Shown here one piece after another: positions 34,401 to 47,600 of a stretch of 64,000 nt of DNA. Below the pieces are notes generated by a model, which saw only the letters and a list, made by a program, of their open reading frames with translations, searched no databases and had not been told where the DNA came from. Every line of letters begins with the position of its first letter. Within the stretch, counting starts at the first letter, position 1. The position numbers and the translations under genes are program-made. Source of the stretch: Prorocentrum cordatum. Taxonomy: Eukaryota > Sar > Dinophyceae > Prorocentrales > Prorocentraceae. The stretch covers positions 486,501 through 550,500 of the forward strand of contig CAUYUJ010022393.1 of the NCBI GenBank assembly GCA_963575745.1, read 5' to 3'.

Positions 34401-37400
34401 GATTGAGCCCCATGGGGGGGGGCTGCGTTGCGCCAAATTGGACCGCGGATGCAGCGGGATGAAGCCGGATCAAGCGGGATGAAGCCGGATGCAGCGGGAA
34501 CAAGCCGGGCTCAGCCGGAGTTCGGACCAGGACAACAGTCAAGAATGTTTTGACCTCCCAGGAGTGGCATAATCCGAACGAGGGGTGCCCGCTGGCCCAG
34601 GCAGTGCCCACATGACTCAAACCTGGGCCTCCAGAGAGAGCACGCCTCGCCAGGTCCAGAGGGCCACAGGACCACGGGGCTCAAACATATACACTCAAGT
34701 CGGGCGTGTCCCCCTACAGAGGGATTTTTGACGAAAAATGCAAAATACTCAAAAATACTCCCAAATGGCAAAAAATACTAGACAAAATAGTCCCCATACT
34801 ATGTATTGCCTATTTTTGAGTATTCCCCCTGTGGATGGACAGGCCCGATTTAAATATACACCACCACCACCACCACCACCACCACCACCACCACCACCAC
34901 CACCACCACCACCACCCTCATCCCCTCTCTCCCAGGAAGGAGAACTAGAGGAGGCTCGAGGAGGGGAGGGGGGATGAAGGTGGTAGTGGCGTGTATCCTT
35001 GTGGCCCGCAAGGACCTCCCGAAATTCGTGGACAAGCCGCGGACTCCTTGGGCCATGGCCACCTTCCCAAACATCCACCGATCTGATGTGTTCCATCCGC
35101 GGCCCTCCCGACCCCTGCCCTGGGGGCAAGTTTTCGTCCCGGAGATGGTCCGGGGCCCGGTGAGGAACCCCAGAGGCTGAAATCGAGGAGCAAAAATATC
35201 CAGATAGACAACAAAAAAACAGATCGGCGGAGATCTGCGCCTTCGGCCAGGCCCACCCGACGGCCAGGGCCACCACTTGGCAGGCCCCGGACGTCGAGCC
35301 CGGGGGCTCCTCGACGGCCTCATCCTCCGCACCTCCGGCGGTGAGCTTGGGCAGCCAGCTCCACCTGCTGGGCGGAGAGCGAGGGCAACGACGGGGCGGG
35401 GGCTGGCTCGCAGGAACAGAAAGCATCGGCCTGACATCGGCGACCCCTCGCCGATGGATCGGCGACAGGCCCCCGGTGGCGAATCTGCACGTTCCTGAAC
35501 AGGGTGGGCTGTCGGGTCAGATCGGCGAGGAGTGGTCGATCGGGAGTCGATGCCTGGCGCACCTGAGCCGATTCCCCCCCTGAGGTTGCGGGGGGGGGGG
35601 TCGGCTCACCCCGGTCATCCCACCAGCCTTCTGGGCTCACCCCCCAACACCCTCCCGGACTCCGATAAGATGCTTTCATTCCGTCGGCCCTCTGCGGCCG
35701 TGTTCGAGCCAGGGGCAATCAAACATGAACATGGGACGAAAAACTACCCCCGAGGAAAGGGTGAGGACATCTGGGGCCGGATTGAAAATAAACAGATCGG
35801 CGGATGTCAGCGCATGCGTCGTGAACAAAAACACGACGGCAGGTTTCTGGTGTAATCCCATCAGCCCTCTGGGCTAAGGCGGCTTAGAACGTTTCCTCTT
35901 CCATCCTCCCTCCTTCTTCACCTCTGGGGATGGGGATGACAACCCCCTTGACCACCTGACCGGCGATACACCGAAACCAGGAGTACACCCCCTTTCACCT
36001 TACACACCATCCTGCTCAGAAAACCAAAACGCACGTTGCGGTGCAGTCTGGATCATCTGCGGGGCCCTGCGATCCCGTGTACATTGTATTCTGACAGGGG
36101 CGACCGGGGGGGAGCATCCGATTGCCCTGCGTGTGCAGGCCCACCATCCCTGTCGAACACGAATGCAACATGCGGGTTGCGGCGAAAGCTTGGACAATGC
36201 GTGGGCGCCCCGCGCTGACCACATTGCTTGGTTATTTGGCAATGGTGCCAAGGGGTGCCCTGGCGAAGACGGCGTACCTCGCGGGCTTCGCTTATCTGGC
36301 GTTTGCAGTGGTTCCCGATGATTGTCGATGGCAGCCCCTGCCCATGCTGAGACTCGGGGGCTACTTATGTGTTGGAGGTTGGATGGGAGTGAGCGAGACG
36401 GCTTGCGGCTTGCGGGTGTATTGATCTCTGCTGCTTATTAATCCAACCAGTCCTTTGGAATCAAATGGTCAAACGATGCCTTTCTTTCCTCGTCCAAAAA
36501 CCACTCCCCCTGGGGGAAGCTGGGGGAAGGATAATACTCTCCCCCCCCCTTCCCTGAGGTTGTTTGGGGAGGTCCACGAGGTGTCAGGTCGTCGCCCAAG
36601 ATGACTTCAAGAAGGCCTCCGATGTTCCACGATGGCCGTCAAGATGGCTCAAGAGAACCGAAGGTGCTTCAAGATAGCCTCCGACACTTTCCAAGAGGCC
36701 CGACGAGGACCACAATAATATTCCAAGTGCTCTTGGAGCCCCCTCAGACCCCCCCAAGAGGCAAACATCCTTCAAACACCGATGGAAAATCAATGAGTTG
36801 TGCCTTCTCCCCTTTCCCCTTACGCTGCGTCTTTGAGACCTTAGGATGGCCCCACTATGGCCCAAGAGAGGCCCGAGAGGGACCCCAGACGCGCCCCAGA
36901 CTGCCCCAAGAGCACCCAAGAGCGGTCCGAGAGGGCCCCACAAGGCGACGTTGATGGCCAAGGGGGGGAGGGGGGGGCGGAAATCGGGGACCACCTACAA
37001 GCTTTGTAGGGCTCCCAAGGGACCCCCAGGAGAGTCCCAAGAGGGCCCCAACAGGGCCTCAAGACGGCCCCAAGGCGGCCCCAAGAGCGTCCCACGAGGG
37101 CGCCGAGAGGCGGTTTGCCTCCTCGTCCTCCTCCTCCTCCTCCTCCTCCTCCTCCTCCTCCTCCTTCTCTCGCTCCGTCGCGGGCTCCAGGGATTGCCCG
37201 AAGAGGCCCTCCAAGGCCACCCCCTTGTTCCCAGAATTCCCTCTGTTCATCCTGGCTGCCCGCTTTGTTTCCCTATCTGTCTCTCTTCGTGCGTTTTCCG
37301 GCCAGCTCTCATGGGCAACGTTTCTGAACGGGCTGGTGGGGATACTTCTGTTCGCGAGCGCAAGCGGGAGAGCCGCGCGCCGTCACAAGGGTCAAGCAAA

Positions 37401-40400
37401 AACCAAAATGACGCGGTCGGGAACAAAAGCGCGTGCAGCGAGCAAGCAGCAGAAAATGTAGGCAGCGCGCCTGGGCCTAACAGCCGCTGGTGGGGATACG
37501 CGAAGAGAGAATGATATAAAGACCCTCTGCCCCACCCGGCCAGCGACCAACCATGGACAATGCCGACTCCCCTTCCCACCGTCCCTGAATAACAATGCAA
37601 TATTTACTTTGCGGCAGCATCTGGATCATGTTCGGGCTCCCCGCTGTTTTTGGGCAGTGGCGACGGGGGGGGGCCCTCCGATGGCCCCGCGTGTGCAGGC
37701 CCCCCACCCCTGCCAAAAAAAATGCCACGCGCACGCTGCAGCAAACATCTTCGACCATGCGCGGGGGCCCCGCGGTAATTTTGCGCTGCTCGGATGACAA
37801 GGAGTACCCTGGCGCGCGCGGCGCACCTCGTGGGCGTCGCCTACCTAGCTGGCGTCTGCACTGGTTCCCGATGGTTGCCGATGGCGCCCCCTGCCTATGC
37901 TGAGCCTCGGGTGCTACTTGTGTGGTGGGAAGGTGGCTGGGAGTGGGCGAGACGACCGCCTTCCGGGGTGTGTGGAGCTTGACCCTTCCCCCCACACCCT
38001 CCCCCCAGGTCTGAAGGAGGGGGAGGGTCGGGAGCGGTCACAGCATCCAAGATGGCCCAAGCAAGAGAGCAAAATCCCTGATTCGTCTCACGCCAACGCA
38101 TGCAGCAGATCGTGCGCCCCCATGTTCCCGATCCCCTCCCATTTCGGGACGGTGCGGGCACCCCTGGCGACGCCGTCGGCGACGAGCAGCCGCTGGAGAG
38201 CTGCCCGAGGCGGAGCCACTGGTGGGGACCGACGGCAGCGTCCGAAAAGGAGCCTCGAGCCGAGTTCGTCCAGCACGAGCCACCTCCTCCTCCTCGTCGT
38301 CCTCCTCCTGCTCCTCCTCCTGCTCCTCCTCCTCCTCCTCCTCCTCCTCCTCCTCCTCCTCCTCCTCAGCCATTTCGCGTCCGAACGGCCCCCCCACTGC
38401 ACCGGGCCCCTTGGACGATGCGGCGCGCAAACTTCGAAGTGGCGCTGCGCGCCCGAGTCATGAAGAAGCAGCGCGGAGCCCCACGCCATCAGCTACAACG
38501 CTGAGATCAGGCGAACGCGCAGCTGCCAGGATGCCCGCCCCTCCTCCTCCTCTCCGTTTCCACCCTCCTCCACCTCCTGGCAGACCGGGGCGCCAGCCGA
38601 TGCGGCGCCGCGGGCAGAGTGCGGGGACAACAGAGTCGTGATCAGCTACAGCGTAGGGATCAGGCCGTGAGAGAAGACCAGCAGTGGCAGGCAGAGCTGA
38701 CGCTGCGAGAAAGCAAGCAGTGGCAACCAGAGCTGGCGCTGCGACAAGGACGAAGGCGCGGGTGGGCCACGATCAGCTACAACGCTGGGAGCAATCCGTG
38801 CGAGAAAGGGAGCGCACAGTGGCAGCGGACGCTGGCGCTGTGCAAAATGCGCGGGTGGGCCACGATCAGCTGCAACGCTGGGAGTCGTCCCTGCGAAAAG
38901 GAGGGCCTGCGAGAAGCGGGAAGCGAAGCTGGAGCCCGAGTGTCTCTTCTAGCCAACGCCTCTGGGAAGAGCGCGGGTGAGAAAAGCGAGCAATGTTCTG
39001 CCGCGGCCATCCTGCGAGAAGTGGGAGGCGAAGGCAGAGCTCGATGTCGACAGCTACAGCGTCGGAATCGGGGCAAGCCGCTGCGAAAAGAGGGAGGCGA
39101 AGCTCGAGCCCGAGTGTCTCTACTAGCTAACGCCTATGGGAACAGCGCGTGCGAGAAAAGCGAGCGATGTTCTGCCGCGGCCATCCTGCGAGAAGTGGGA
39201 GGCAAAGGCAGAGCCCGATGTCGACAGCTACAGCGTTGGGATCGGGGCAAACCGCTGCGAGAAGAGGGAGGCGAAGCTGGAGCCCGAGTGTCTTTTCTAG
39301 CTAACACCTCTGGGAACAGTGCGTGCGAGAAAAGCGAGCAATGTTCTGCCGCGGCCATCCTGCGAGAAGTGGGAGGCGAAGGCAGAGCCCGATGTCGACA
39401 GCTACAGCGTTGGGATCGGGGCAAACCGCTGCGAGAAGAGGAAGGCAAAGCTGGAGCCACACGTCGTATAGCTAACACCTCTGGGAACAGTGCGTGCGAG
39501 AAGAGCGCCACCCTGCGAGAAGTGGGAGGCGAAGGCAGAGCTAACACCTTTGGGAACAGTGTGTGCGAGAGGAGCGCCATCCTGCGAGAAGTGGGGGGCG
39601 AAGGCAGAGCCCGACGTCGTCTGCTACAGCGTTGGGATCTGGGCAAGCCGCTGCGAGAAGAAGGAAGCAATGCTGGAGCCAAACGTCACCTGTCTAGCCA
39701 CCACCGCGTGCTGGGAGAAGCGGGAGGCAAAGTTGGAGCCCGACTCTATCTAGCTACACTCGCTGGAAGCAACGCGTGCGAGAAGTGCAGGAGCCAACGA
39801 ACGGGCTCCGGCGCGAAATGGCATGGCACGGACGAGCTACCCTCAGTTACAGTGCAGAGATCCGCCCGCTGTGCGAGAGCAGGGGGGAAGGAAATCCACT
39901 CGTGCGGAAAGGGGTAAGCAAGCAGGCAGTGGCAGCGGGGCTGCCCAAGCGTGCGTGCGATAAAACAGGCAGTGGCAGCGTGCTGCCACGGCGTGTCTCA
40001 GTGTCCTGGGGGCGATCCTCGGAAGATCTCTGGGCGTTTGAATCGGTTGGGGGAAGGGCGACACCCGACCACCAACCGCCTTTTCTGATGCAGCCCCATG
40101 TCGCCCAGGAGAGGCCTGGGGGATGGTGCTGTCTCATCGTCGTCGGTCGCGCTCTCTTGCTCATGGCACGGCAGATCTGGATAGCAGAATCCTCATAGCA
40201 GAATCCTCCTCCTCCTCCTCCGCCCCCTCCTCCTCCTCCTTCATTTCGCCGGGCCCCCCGCCTGCCCTGGCCCAGCAGCCAGGCCCGGGGCGTCTTCTCG
40301 TTGGGCTTCCCCTTCTCCGTGAGCTTCCTGCGGCGGTGGGTTCGCGACGGCCCCTCCTGCACTCCACTCTGTCCTCCTCCTCCTCCTCTTCCTCCTCCTC

Positions 40401-41588
40401 CTCCTCCTCCTCCTCCTCCAGTTCCTCTTCCTCCTCCTCTTTATTGATTCCTCCTTCTCCACCTCCACTATTTCTTCCTCCTCCTCCTCCTTCTCCAACA
40501 CCTCCTGCTCCTCCTCATATATTTCCCCTGCCCTCTCCCCCTCCTCCTTCTTCTCTCGCCTCTTCCTCCTCAAAGCATAACCAGAAGGGTCAGCGAGCTG
40601 CATAGGTGGCGACGTCCGACACAGACCCAGACAACCATCGATTCTCCTGAATCGATGAGAGGCGGGGGTAGGGTTCGCATGTCGCCATGTGTTCAACGAA
40701 TTCCACCAGCCCTTTGCGCTAAGGTGGTCCAACGAGTTCTTCCTGTCATCTTCCAAAGCCCTCTTCCATTCGGAGAGGAGTGCCCTTCCCCTCCTCTCCC
40801 TGAGATGCTTTGGGTTGGGCCGCGACGTGTGAGGGTTTTTTGTTCGACTAAGATGGCTCCAAGAGGGCCTCTCCGATGCTCCACGATGGCCGCCAAGATG
40901 GCCCAAGATAGCCGACGATGCTTCAAGACAGTTTCCGACACACCTACCTCTAAGAGACCTGACGAGGGCCACAAGACGGTTCCAAGTGCTCTCAGAGCCC
41001 CCTGAGGACTCCCCCCCAAGAGGCCCAAATCCTGAAAACATCTAAAGGAAACCCATGGGTTGTGGCTTCTCGCCTTGTCGCTTCGGATGCGCTTTTTGAG
41101 GCTTCAAGGTGGCCCCTGATATTGCGCATGAGACCCAAGAGGGGCCCGAGAGGCCCCCCCGACGTCACCAAGAGCGCCCCAAAGCGGCCCAAGAGCGCCC
41201 AAGGGGCCCACAGAGGCGATTTCGATGGTCCCAGGGGGGCAAGGCAAATCGAGGACCCCCTTCTTTTTGATCGTTGGCCTCCAAGATGGCCCCACGAGGC
41301 TCCCCAGGGCTCCCAAGGGACCTCCAAGAAGGCTCCAAGAGGGCCCCAAGACTCCCAAAAGAGCCCCAAGAGGACCCCAACATCCCCCAAAAGAGTCCCA
41401 AGAGGGCTCCAAGAGGCGATTTTGAGGGTTCTGTCATCGTCCTCGTTGTCCTCCTCCTCCTCGTCCTCGTCCTCGTCCTTGCAATCATCGTCTTCCTTTT
41501 CCTCTTCCTCCTCTTCCTCGTCGTCGTGGTCGTCGTGGTCGTGGTCGTGGTCGTGGTCGTCGTGGTCGTGGTCGTGGTCGTGGCTGTC

Positions 41589-41677
<89 letters not shown>

Positions 41678-44600
41678 CGTCCTCGTCGTCTTCCTCCTCC
41701 TTCCCTCGCCCTCACGCGGGCCCCAGGGATGACCCGAAGGGGCCCTCCAAGGCCACTCCCGTGCTCCCAGAGATTTCTCTGTTCAACCTGGTTGCCCGCT
41801 TTGTTTTACTTCATGTGTCTCTTCGTCCCTTTTTCCGTCAACTCGCATGGGCAGGGTTTGTGAATGGGCTTGGAGGGATACGCGAAGCGTGAAGAATTAC
41901 GAACCCTACCCCCGACGCCCATCGAGTTGCCTGGGTCATTGATCGGCGAGGGTAAGATTCGGAGTTTGCCTCCGGCTACAAAACTCAGCAGGCGGGGGTG
42001 TAAAGGACGCGTTCGAGTAGTCCTCAGAAACAGAGAGTGAAGAGACAGAAACAGAGCAAGAGAGAGAGAGAGAGACAAACCAACCAACCAATAAACAAAG
42101 AGGAACATCACACACAGCATTTGGCGGCGCGCACAAGGGGGCTTAGGGGGAGGGGGAAGGCTTCTTAGAAGGAGGCTGATTCCTAGACGGCGCCAGCCCT
42201 ACATCTACAGACAAGGCCGCGCCTTCTAAGAAACAGAGGTGCTTCTAAGAAGCCTTCCCCCTCCCCCATACCCTCCTCTCCGCGTGGCCGGAACATGGAA
42301 AGGAAAGCACACCCAACCCAACACCCGCACCATTTTCCACCGTGGACCGGCCACGGCCGAGCAGGACGGGAAGGGAGGGGAGGCCCAGAACTCGCACAGG
42401 CACAGCTATCATTATAAACACCCCTTCCTGCGCTCGTGCCCAGCGCAGGCAGAGGTTTTGTATACAGTTCTCGAGTTGCGCGTGTCATCCTTGCGCAGGA
42501 GCCATGCCACAATCTGTTCTGCACCGTTCCAATGTGAACGGATCTTCACCAAAGGGAATCCAGATTAAAAACCCCTGCTTCTCCTCCAACCCTCCCTCCT
42601 CCATCCTCCTCACCCCCTCCTCCCTCCCCCACCCGCCCCTCCCCCTCCCCCTCCCCTCCTCCTCCTCCTCCTCCTCCTCCTCCTCCTCCTCCTCCTCCTC
42701 TTCCTCCTCTTCCTCCTCCTCCTGATCCTCCTCCTGCTCCTCCATTCCCTCTCTTTACAAGTAACTTCTCCCTGGCGCACCCCGAGCCCAGTTTTTAGGG
42801 CGGGCCATGCGATTCGCCTGAGACTTTCTCACCATCTATGACTCTGAAGCTTAAGAGTTGTCAACAGCTTCACAGATGGAGGGCGGGTCGTTTTCAAAAT
42901 GTGGCTATCGCCTTAGCGCCGCGCACACTCGTCTTACAACTTTGCAAGCATTTCGCTGATTGAGGGCGAGTCGTTTTCAAAATTTGGCTCTCGCCTTAGC
43001 GCCGAGCGCATTAGTCTTCAAAACTTGCAAGATCTTCGCGGGTTGAGGGCGGTTCCGTTTCAAAGTGTGGCTCTCGCCTGAGCGCCGCGAGCAGTCGGCT
43101 TAAACTTTGCAAGGGTTTCGCGGGTTCCCATGATCAGCGTACCAGAAACTGTGATTTGGAAGGGTTCAGGCTTAGAGGGTGCACACGTTATGTCGATTCG
43201 CGGTGTTGAAGTCCCAAGAATGGCGTTCTGACACACTTCAGGACCGTTAAGACGCAACAGTCAGGTTGATCCGTGTCGTTGTTCTCCCGAGAGCAATGTT
43301 TTGGCATGCTTCAAGGTCTTCAAACAATTGCCTTCCAACGAGGCAGTTCCCTCGGTATAAATGAACAATTGTAGGGGCCTGTGAAGAGGGAGCTTGGAGG
43401 GATGGTTTATTACAAGAACGTTGATGCCCCTGGGTTTACGTACACTGGACCTCCTGCTCCCCCTCCTCCTCCTCCTCCTCCTNNNNNNNNNNNNNNNNNN
43501 NNNNNNNNNNNNNNNNNNNNNNNNNNNNNNNNNNNNNNNNNNNNNNNNNNNNNNNNNNNNNNNNNNNNNNNNNNNNNNNNNNCCTCCTCCTCCTCCTCCA
43601 TTCCTTCTCCTTCTAAACAATGTCTTTTTGCGCACCCCGAGGCCAGTTCTGGGGGCGGTCCGAGCGTTTCGCCTGAGACTTCCCGACCACGTACGAACAT
43701 AATGATTAAACATTCGCAACAATTTCACTGACGGAGGGCGGGCCGTTTTCAAACTGTGGCTCTCGCCTTAGCGCCGCGCGCAGTCGTTTTTTCAATGCAA
43801 GAGCTTCACGGATCAAGGGCCACCCGTTTCTTACATGTGGCTCTCGCCCTAGCGCCGCGCACATTCGTTGTTAACATTTGCAAGAGCTTCACGGGTTGAA
43901 GGCGGTTGCATTTCAAAATGTGGCTCTCGCCTCAGCGCCGCGCACCTCCGATTTCAAACTTTGCAAGAGCGTCACGGGTTGACGGCGGTTACTTTTCAAC
44001 ATGTGGCTCTCGCCTCAACGCCGCGCACCTCCGTTTAAACTTCGCAAGAGCTTCACGGGATTGAGGGCGGCTCCTTTTCAGACTGTGGCTCTCGCCTTAG
44101 CGCCGCGCACCATCGCCTTAAACATTTGCAAGCGTTTCACGGGTTCCCATGATCAACGTACCAGACATGGCGTGTTGGAAGGTTTCAGGATTGTGAGGGT
44201 GCAGTAGTTATGCTGATTCGCGGTGCTGAAGTCCCAAGAATGTCTTTCTGGCACGATTCAGGACCGTCAGGACGCAACCGTCAGGTTGATCCGTGGCGTT
44301 GGGATCCCGAGACACATTTGTGGCATGCTTCCGGGTCTTCAAACGGTTGTCTTCCAACGAGGCAGTTCCCTCAGTGGGAATGAATCCTTGTAGGGGGACC
44401 TTGGAGGGAGGAGTTACTCCAACACCGTTGAATAACTCTTGGCTTTACTCTGGTCCTCCTCCTCCTCGTCCTCCTCCTCGTCCTCCTCCTCCTCCTCCTC
44501 GTCGTCCTCCTTCTCCTCCTCCTCCTCATCCTGCTGCTGCTGCTCCTCCTCCTCCTCTTCCTCCTCCTCCTCCTCCTCCACCTCTTGCTCCTCCTCTCCT

Positions 44601-47600
44601 CCTCCTTTCTTGCTCCTCCTCCCTCCTCCTCCTCTACTCCTCCTCTCCTTCTCCTCCTCCTCCTCTCTCCTCCGCCCCCGCCTCCTCCTCCTCCTCCTCC
44701 TTCTCCTCCCTCCTCTTCTCCTTCTCCTCCTCCTCCTCCTCCTCCTCCTCCTCCTCCTCCTCCTCCTCCCCCTCCTCCTCCCCCCTCTCCTCCTCCTCCT
44801 GTTTCTCCTCCTCCTCCTCCTGCTCTTCCCCCTCCTCATCCTCCTCCTTCTCTATTCCTACCACAGCTCGGGGCAGGTGACACCTCTGCATCCGCAGCCT
44901 TGCGGTCGAGACTCCTCTGCCGCCCCCCCCCCCCGCACATGCAGGGCGGCCCTGCGCCGACCCACGCACGGAACGTGCCCATGGGACTTGCGCATCCGTG
45001 GGATCACGCCTCGGTGGCCAGCTCGCGAGGGGCAGCCACAGAGGAGGATCGAGGATGATTGATTGAGGAGGAGGGGGAGGAAGAGGAGGAGGAGGCGGAG
45101 GAGGAGGAGGAGGAGGAGGACGAGGAGGAGGCAGAGGCGGAGGCGGAGGAGGAGGAGCAGCAGTAGGAGAAGGAGGAGGAGGAGGAGGAGGAGGAGGAGA
45201 AGAGTACCAGTGTAAACCCAAGGGCGAGGACGCGGAGGAGAAGGAGGAGGAGGAGGAGGAGGGGGGGAGGAGGAGGAGGAGGAGGAGGAGGAGGAGGAGG
45301 AGGAGGAGGAGGAGAGAGGAGGAGCGGAGGAGGAGGGAGGAGGAGGAGGACGAGGAGGAGGAGGAGGAGGAGGAGGAGGAGGAGGAGGAGGCGGGGGGGC
45401 GGACGTGCTCGGCGCGCGGGGTGTCGGCCTCCCATGCTGCGGCCCCTCCGTCCCTGGGGGTTCAGGGCCGCCCCGCGGGTCCCGGCGAGGATCAGCTTCT
45501 TCTTGTCGCTCGACCTAGGCCCGAAGCCCCATCGCATGTTGTAGGTGTCGCGCTCCTCGGGGAGGAGGGATGCGGCCGCGAGGGAGGAATGGAGGGCGGG
45601 GGGGGAATGCCAGGGGGGGGAAGGGAGGGAAGGAGAGGCGTGGGGTGGGGAGGAGGAAGAGAGGATCAGGACTTGCCAGTTGTCTGTTGGTTTGGGAAGT
45701 CTCGGGGGGTGGGGGGGGGTCTGGGGCGTCCCGTGTGCTCCCCTTGGCTTCATTTGTTTTTTGCGGTTTGCAGAGTTCTCTGGAGTGAAAAGGAAAAGGC
45801 AGGACGTGGTGGGAGTAGGGGGGATGATCAGGACGATAGGGCTTAAACTTTCTTGCGCAACTGATCTCTTGAGCTCGGAAACCTTGCTGGTCGCTCGTCG
45901 TCGTCGTCGTCGTCGTCGTTCTTATCCTGTTGTTGCAACCATTTCGACTTCCCTGGAACCCCCACTCGCCGTGCCCTACCCCGCCCCTGTCCCCCCCACC
46001 CCCGCGGGTCCCCCACTCAACATGCATCCAAGACGGACCACGTACGAAGGACTCCGAGATGCCCAACGGGCCATAATGACGCCCCGTGAGGCCCCAAGAC
46101 CGCATCCGAGCACTCTCAATACAGTTCGCGGAACGCTTTTCCAGTAATGAAGATCGACGGGGGATGAGGCTGGAGGAGGGGAAGGAGGAGGAGGAGGAGG
46201 AGGAGGAGGAGGAGGAGGAAGAGGAGCGACAGGGAGGGATGAAAAGGAGGAGGGGGAGGAGGAGGAGGAGAAATAGGACGAGGGTGGACGCCCACCGCTC
46301 TGAGCTGGCGGCCGGCCACTCCCGCGGCAGACCTGCAGCGCCCTCCACAGGGAGATGCTGCGCGCTGCTCTCGGGCGCTGGGCCGGCGCATCCCCTCGCC
46401 TCGCCGCAACGACCGCCAGTGCCACGGCCGCGGCCGGAGACCAGGACCCCCACCACGCCCCAGCGGTTGTTGTCGACGGCGGGAGGGGACGAGCGGAGCC
46501 CAACCTCCTCCTCCTCCTCCTCCTCCTCCTCCTCGCCCTCCTCCTCCTCCTGCTCCTCCTCCTCCTCCTGCTCCTCTTCGTTCTCTCCCTCCCCATCCCC
46601 CTTCTCCTCCTCCTCCTCCTCCTCCTTCTCCTCCTCTCCTCCCCCCTCCTCCTCCTCCTCCTGCTCCTCCTCCCCCTCCTCGTTCTCCCCCTCCCCCTCA
46701 CCCTCACCCTCCTCCTTATTCTACTCCTCTCCTCCTCCTCCTGATCCTCCTCCTCCTCCTGATCCTCCTGATCCTCCTCCTCCTCCTCCTCCTCCTCCTC
46801 CTCTTCCTTCTCCTCCTCCCCTATTCCTTTTCCTGCTAAATAATGTCTCCCTGTCGCAACCCGAAGAAAGTGTTTAGGGCGGGCCGGGCGTTTCGCCTGA
46901 GACTTCCTCATTCCTCACCATGTCCCTGAAGCTGAAACATTGACGACAGCTTCACTGATGGAGGGCGGGTGGTTTGCAAAATGTGGCTTTCGCCTTAGCG
47001 CCGCGCACATTCGTTTGTTTTATCTGTTTGCAAGAGTTTCACGCATTGAGGGGGGCCCGGTTTCAAAATGTGGCTTTCGCCTTAGCGCCGCGCACATTGT
47101 CATTAAGCATATTTTCAAAATGTGGCTCTCGCCTCAGCGCCGCGCACATTCATTTACAACACGTGCAAGAGCTTCACGGATTGAAGATGTTTTCTTTTCA
47201 AAATGTGGCTCCCGCCTCAGCGTCACGCACATTTTGTTGATACATGTTGCAATCGTTTCACGGATCCCCATGATCGAGGTATACCAGAATTGATGTTTGG
47301 AAAGATTCCAGATTTTGCGGGTGCAACAGTTACGTTGGCTCGCGGTGTTGAGGTCCTAAGAACGGCACGATTCAGGATCGTCAAAACGCAACCGTCAGGC
47401 CGATCCGTGGCGTTGGGGTCCCGAGAACAATGGTTTGGCATGCTTCAGGGTCTTCAGAAGACTGTCTTCCAACGAGGCAGTTCCCTCAGTGGAAATGAAC
47501 CGTTGCAGGGGCCTGCGAAGAGGAAGCCTGGAGGGAGGGTTCATTCTAAGATCGTTTGTGACTCTTGGGTTTACACCGGTCCTCCTCCTCCTCCTCCTCC

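Noticed and set aside
38619-39917. A 432-codon plus-strand frame as an intact gene
   Set aside because: Only its first part reads in the PPR frame; the rest is the repeat in a shifted frame, so I list it as a remnant.
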